DNA from: Prochlorococcus sp. HOT208_60m_813L03
GTDB lineage: Bacteria > Cyanobacteriota > Cyanobacteriia > PCC-6307 > Cyanobiaceae
DNA length: 37,175 nt
Assembly (NCBI GenBank): GCA_002026145.1
Contig: MWOQ01000022.1
Coordinates: forward strand, 1 to 37,175
Reading direction: 5' to 3'
Shown here: piece by piece, positions 33,800 through 37,175 of the stretch
Position numbering within the stretch: the stretch's first letter is position 1
Layout: the number at the start of each line of letters is the position of its first letter
Translations under genes and position numbers: made by a program
Notes under the pieces: model-generated
Seen by the model: only the letters and a program-made list of their open reading frames with translations
Told to the model about the DNA's origin: nothing
Database searches by the model: none

Positions 33800-34201
33800 A
33801 TGAACATATTTGTTCTTTTATATAATTCAGGAACAGATAAGGAAGGAATACATTCAATCGAACTTAAAGGAAAGACTATCGTTCTTATGTTTGAAGATAA
33901 GGATGATGCAACAAGATATTGTGGTCTACTAGAAGCTCAAGATTTTCCTTTGCCAACAGTTGAAATGATCAACATTGAGGAAATAAAAGAATTCTGCATT
34001 AAATTAGATTACGAATGCAAATTAGTAGAAAAAAATTTTATACCTAAAACCGCTGAAGATAGGTTATTAATTTCACCACCCCAGAAAAATCTAGAAGTTG
34101 AAAATTGGGAGGAAGATAAAAATAGTAAAAAAGATAAAAATGGTAAAAAAGATAACATTGATATAAATACCATTAAGGAAAACCTTGAAAAGTTGCTTTA
34201 G
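33800..34201 (+). CDS. DUF3110 protein, unknown function
   Basis: A 133-residue soluble protein. The folded part (about 1-95) starts M-N-I-F-V-L-L-Y-N-S-G-T-D-K-E-G-I-H-S-I and shows the DUF3110 pattern, with D-D-A-T-R-Y-C-G-L-L-E-A-Q-D-F-P (about 38-53) and C-x-K-L-D-Y-E-C (about 67-74). The C-terminus is a low-complexity charged tail with two copies of D-K-N-(S/G)-K-K. It lies between dnaJ and a cyclophilin, which hints at a link to folding or stress but does not prove one. ATG at 33800. Confidence 0.82.
   Translation: MNIFVLLYNSGTDKEGIHSIELKGKTIVLMFEDKDDATRYCGLLEAQDFPLPTVEMINIEEIKEFCIKLDYECKLVEKNFIPKTAEDRLLISPPQKNLEVENWEEDKNSKKDKNGKKDNIDINTIKENLEKLL
34115..34150 (+). repeat. in-frame 18-base direct repeat in DUF3110 gene
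   Basis: Bases 34115-34132 and 34133-34150 are two copies of an 18-base unit that differ at one position (A to G), encoding D-K-N-S-K-K and D-K-N-G-K-K. A partial third start follows (GATAAC). This is consistent with slippage in a disordered tail. Confidence 0.75.
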
Positions 34202-34239
34202 CTATTAAAATATCAAAATAATTATTAAACAAATAAAAC

Positions 34240-34680
34240 ATGACAATTGCATTATTTGAAACTGAAGTTGGAAACATTAATATTGAATTTTTCTCTGACG
34301 ACGCACCAAATACAGTTAAAAACTTTACGAATTTGATTAGTGATGGATTTTATGATGGTCTAGCATTTCACAGAGTTATTCCTGGATTTATGGCTCAGGG
34401 GGGTTGTCCCAATACTCGTGAAGGAGCATCTGGTATGCCTGGAACTGGTGGTCCTGGATATAATATTAAATGTGAAATTAATTCAAATAAACATCTAAGA
34501 GGCTCACTTTCTATGGCTCATGCCGGAAAGGATACAGGTGGTAGTCAGTTTTTCATAGTCTATGAACCACAGCCTCATCTCGATGGAGTTCATACTGTTT
34601 TTGGTAAGACTAATGATATGGATGTAGTTCTAAAGCTTACTAATGGTTCCAAAATTCTAAAAGCAACTTTGAAAAAGTAA
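34240..34680 (+). CDS. peptidyl-prolyl cis-trans isomerase, cyclophilin type (PpiB-like)
   Basis: A cytoplasmic cyclophilin of 146 residues that isomerises Xaa-Pro bonds. Catalytic-site features are [13 protein letters not shown] (about 44-56), the [15 protein letters not shown] stretch (about 91-105), and [10 protein letters not shown] (about 113-122). No signal peptide. It ends 1 base before the stop of the convergent ribBA gene. Confidence 0.94.
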   Translation: MTIALFETEVGNINIEFFSDDAPNTVKNFTNLISDGFYDGLAFHRVIPGFMAQGGCPNTREGASGMPGTGGPGYNIKCEINSNKHLRGSLSMAHAGKDTGGSQFFIVYEPQPHLDGVHTVFGKTNDMDVVLKLTNGSKILKATLKK

Positions 34681-34681
34681 T

Positions 34682-36406
34682 TTAGTCTTCAAAAACAATA
34701 CTAAATGTCTCTTTATCTAGATTAAATTTTCTTGTAGATGAATATAAGATTTCATTATTAATAGTAAATTTAGTATTGATTAATTTTATGCTACTTTTTG
34801 GGTGCAATACTTGTTCAATGTTTCTAGAAACAATAATACCAATTTTTGTACTATTTTCATAATTGGATAAAAACTGAATAAATAATTCAATATTCTTTAT
34901 TTCTTCATCAGTTATGTTGGAATTGATTCTATCCTGATCATGCAAAATTCTCCAAACTAATTTTGGTCGATTCCAAAAAGCCAATAATCTAGGAGTACTT
35001 TCTAGTTTAATATTAATGTTCTTATCACTACAGAATTTAATAACGTTATTTTTTATTGGAACTAGATCTATAGATTTATATTTTCCGTCAAGAAAAATTG
35101 ATATAAATGGATCGATATTCCTAGAATTAGGATTATCTTCATCAATCATGTGGCCTAACTTCGTTTTTTTTACACTCAAATATTCTGCATTATTATCGTT
35201 TGGACAAATTACCAATGGAACTCTCTCAATAACCTCTATTCCATAACCACCTAATCCAGCAATCTTTCTAGGATTGTTTGTAAGTAATTTTAGTTTTTTT
35301 ATCCCTAGATCGGTTAATATCTGTGCACCAACTCCATAATTTCTTAGATCAGCTGGAAAGCCTAATTTTTCATTAGCTTCTACAGTGTCTAATCCACCAT
35401 CCTGTAAACTATAAGCTTTTAATTTATTTATAAGACCAATACCTCTACCTTCTTGTCGCAAATAAACAACAACTCCCTCTTCTTCCTTTTCTATCCTCGA
35501 TAAAGCAGCCTCTAATTGGGGCCTACAATCACAACGTAATGATCCAAAAGCATCGCCAGTTAGGCACTCTGAATGCATTCTTACTAGTACGGGTTCGCTT
35601 AATTTAGATGATTTTTGTTTAACTAATGCAACGTGCTCTGAACCATCAAGTTCATTAACGTATCCATATGCTTTGAAATTGCCAAAAATACTTGGCAGTA
35701 CGGCATCGGATTTTCTAAATACAAATCTCTCAGTTTGAAAACGATAACTTATTAAATCAGCTATGGATATTAATTTCATCCCCCACTGTTTTGCATATTG
35801 TTTAAGTTGAGGAAGTCTTGACATGGATCCATCAGGATTTTGTATTTCGCAAATCACTCCAGCTGGATAAAGACCTGACATTGCGGCAATATCCACTGCC
35901 GCTTCGGTATGACCTGCCCTTTTTAATACTCCACCTTTCTTAGCTCTTAATGGAAAAATATGTCCTGGCCTTCTTAAATCATCAGGTTTTGTATTTGGGT
36001 TTATAGCAACTTGAATTGTCTTTGCCCTGTCTTCAGCGGAAATTCCAGTAGTAACATTATTTTCAGGTCCAGCATCAATTGATATCGTAAAAGCGGTTTG
36101 ATTTTCATCTGTATTTCTATCTACCATTAATGGTAAATCTAAAGAGTCAAGTTTTTCACCTTGCATAGCTAGACAAATTAGACCACGTCCCTCAGTAGCC
36201 ATAAAATTAATTTGCTGTGGAGTTGCAAACTGAGCCGCGCATATTAAATCTCCTTCATTTTCTCTTCTTTCATCATCTACAACAATTATGCATTCTCCAT
36301 TTCTTATAGCTGCCAATGCGTCACTTATAGGATCAAATTCAATTTTAAAAGATTCATTTATATCCAAAATTGTTCCATTATTTGATTTGGGACTTGTTTC
36401 TTTCAT
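34682..36406 (-). CDS. ribBA: bifunctional RibBA: DHBP synthase / GTP cyclohydrolase II
   Basis: Makes two riboflavin precursors: 3,4-dihydroxy-2-butanone 4-phosphate and the GTP-derived pyrimidine. From the ATG at 36406 (a TTG 12 bases earlier is less likely) there are 574 residues. The RibB half (about 25-225) has [11 protein letters not shown] (44-54) and [10 protein letters not shown] (163-172). The RibA half (about 230-420) has the zinc site C281-x10-C292-x-C294 and E-G-R-G-I-G-L (319-325). The family normally ends near K-L-G-H-M (416-420), so about 154 extra residues form an unrecognised C-terminal extension. Divergent from argC. Confidence 0.93.
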   Translation of the reverse strand: MKETSPKSNNGTILDINESFKIEFDPISDALAAIRNGECIIVVDDERRENEGDLICAAQFATPQQINFMATEGRGLICLAMQGEKLDSLDLPLMVDRNTDENQTAFTISIDAGPENNVTTGISAEDRAKTIQVAINPNTKPDDLRRPGHIFPLRAKKGGVLKRAGHTEAAVDIAAMSGLYPAGVICEIQNPDGSMSRLPQLKQYAKQWGMKLISIADLISYRFQTERFVFRKSDAVLPSIFGNFKAYGYVNELDGSEHVALVKQKSSKLSEPVLVRMHSECLTGDAFGSLRCDCRPQLEAALSRIEKEEEGVVVYLRQEGRGIGLINKLKAYSLQDGGLDTVEANEKLGFPADLRNYGVGAQILTDLGIKKLKLLTNNPRKIAGLGGYGIEVIERVPLVICPNDNNAEYLSVKKTKLGHMIDEDNPNSRNIDPFISIFLDGKYKSIDLVPIKNNVIKFCSDKNINIKLESTPRLLAFWNRPKLVWRILHDQDRINSNITDEEIKNIELFIQFLSNYENSTKIGIIVSRNIEQVLHPKSSIKLINTKFTINNEILYSSTRKFNLDKETFSIVFED

Positions 36407-36494
36407 TATTCCTATCAATATAGAAAAATAGTGTTTTAGTTACCTTAAATTCAACACTTTACAATCCTATCTCAAAGTCTGCCAATTCAAAGAA

Positions 36495-37175
36495 ATGAAT
36501 GTTGCAATAGTAGGTGCTACAGGTTACGGCGGTATTCAAGCGGTAAATCTTTTAAAGAAAAATAAAAACTTCAAAATTTCATTTTTAGGAGGTAATAAAA
36601 CATCTGGATCAAAGTGGAATGATAATTTCCCATTTATTTATCTAGATAATGATCCTTATATTGAAAAAATTTCAGTAGATAATATTTCAAAAAATGCTGA
36701 TTTTGCTTTGCTTTGCTTACCAAATGGCCTATCTTCAACTTTGACAAGGAAATTATTAGATAGAGGAGTTAAAGTTATTGATTTATCAGCTGATTACAGA
36801 TATAAGTCCTTAGATGAATGGAAAAAAGTATATACCAAAGAAGCTGCTATTTATAAAAGAAGTGATGATGATTTATGTAAAGAAGCAGTATACGGTCTTC
36901 CTGAAATAAATAAAGAATCCATTTCAAAAGGAAGATTAATTGCATGTCCAGGATGTTATCCAACATCTGCTCTTATTCCATTAGTTCCTTATCTTTCGCA
37001 AGGAATTATTGAAAATGAAGGTATAGTGATTGATTCTAAGAGCGGAACGTCTGGTGGAGGTCGAGAACCAAACCAAAAGCTACTCTTATCAGAATGTGGA
37101 GAAGGTCTTTCAGCATATGGATTGATAAACCATAGGCATACCTCAGAGATCGAACAAGTAGCATCTTTAATTTCT
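36495..37175 (+). CDS. argC: N-acetyl-gamma-glutamyl-phosphate reductase (3' end cut by window)
   Basis: ArgC reduces N-acetylglutamyl phosphate to the semialdehyde with NADPH in arginine synthesis. The visible 227 residues start at ATG 36495. The N-terminal Rossmann motif is V-A-I-V-G-A-T-G-Y-G-G (3-13). The catalytic cysteine is C154 in A-C-P-G-C-Y-P-T (150-157), followed by S-K-S-G-T-S-G-G-G-R and the Y-G-L-I-N-H-R-H segment. The rest of the gene, about 120 residues, lies beyond the right edge. It is divergent from ribBA, 88 bases apart. Confidence 0.95.
   Translation, partial: MNVAIVGATGYGGIQAVNLLKKNKNFKISFLGGNKTSGSKWNDNFPFIYLDNDPYIEKISVDNISKNADFALLCLPNGLSSTLTRKLLDRGVKVIDLSADYRYKSLDEWKKVYTKEAAIYKRSDDDLCKEAVYGLPEINKESISKGRLIACPGCYPTSALIPLVPYLSQGIIENEGIVIDSKSGTSGGGREPNQKLLLSECGEGLSAYGLINHRHTSEIEQVASLIS

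Noticed and set aside
1-37175. Search for mobile elements, phage genes, CRISPR arrays, restriction or toxin-antitoxin systems
   Set aside because: No transposase, integrase, Cas, methylase-restriction or toxin-like protein was seen. The window-wide base composition appears uniform and the genes are core functions.

Overview
The window looks like core chromosome of a high-light Prochlorococcus or a very close marine picocyanobacterium. Three things point there: the very low G+C (about 30 percent by eye), the very tight gene packing, and a set of cyanobacterial marker genes. These are psb28, psaK, gun4, a plant-type ferredoxin with a C-terminal tail, pyruvate kinase with an extra C-terminal domain, and DUF3110, DUF2499, DUF3593 and DUF6439 proteins. 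The species call is inference from gene content; no 16S or ITS is present. I see no insertion sequence, prophage, integrase, toxin-antitoxin pair, CRISPR array or restriction system. This is housekeeping DNA, not a genomic island, and I do not see a clear undescribed multi-gene system. The oddities are mostly gene-level.

Layout. 1-3825 (+): tail of a probable DUF3082 gene, a 31-codon membrane ORF, pdhB, secD, secF and a 59-aa membrane protein. 3829-6339 (-): AI-2E-type permease, psb28, mnmH. 6374-7576 (+): gun4 and a lone HATPase-fold kinase-like protein. 7555-10410 (-): DUF6439 protein, methyltransferase, glnA with a clear terminator and a probable NtcA-activated promoter. 10625-13869: alanine/serine-glyoxylate aminotransferase (+), tadA (-), a PLP decarboxylase and a 45-aa membrane protein (+). 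13862-19418 (-): pyk, MacB-type permease, bioY, lspA and a membrane GTPase, which could be one transcript. 19480-22243: a MazG-like hydrolase (+), then yggT, scpB and ilvA (-). 22360-24249 (+): dxs. 24314-30510 (-): psaK, DUF3593, DUF2499, a secreted peroxiredoxin, rpmB, htpG, hisZ, an inositol monophosphatase-family enzyme and the ferredoxin. 30560-34680 (+): tRNA-Ser(GGA), dnaK, dnaJ, DUF3110 and a cyclophilin, a folding cluster. 34682-36406 (-): ribBA with a long C-terminal extension. 36495-end (+): argC, cut by the window edge.

How it fits together. The genes serve central carbon metabolism (pdhB, pyk), isoprenoid supply (dxs), amino acid and nitrogen metabolism (glnA, ilvA, hisZ, argC, the glyoxylate aminotransferase), cofactors (ribBA, bioY), photosynthesis upkeep (psb28, psaK, gun4, ferredoxin), protein export and folding (secD, secF, lspA, dnaK, dnaJ, htpG, cyclophilin) and tRNA modification (tadA, mnmH). 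Several starts are TTG or GTG. For scpB no standard start codon accounts for the full conserved N-terminus. Convergent gene ends commonly overlap or nearly touch. No stretch over 300 bases lacks a gene; the longest gaps are 10411-10624 and 30647-30858 (about 210 bases each).
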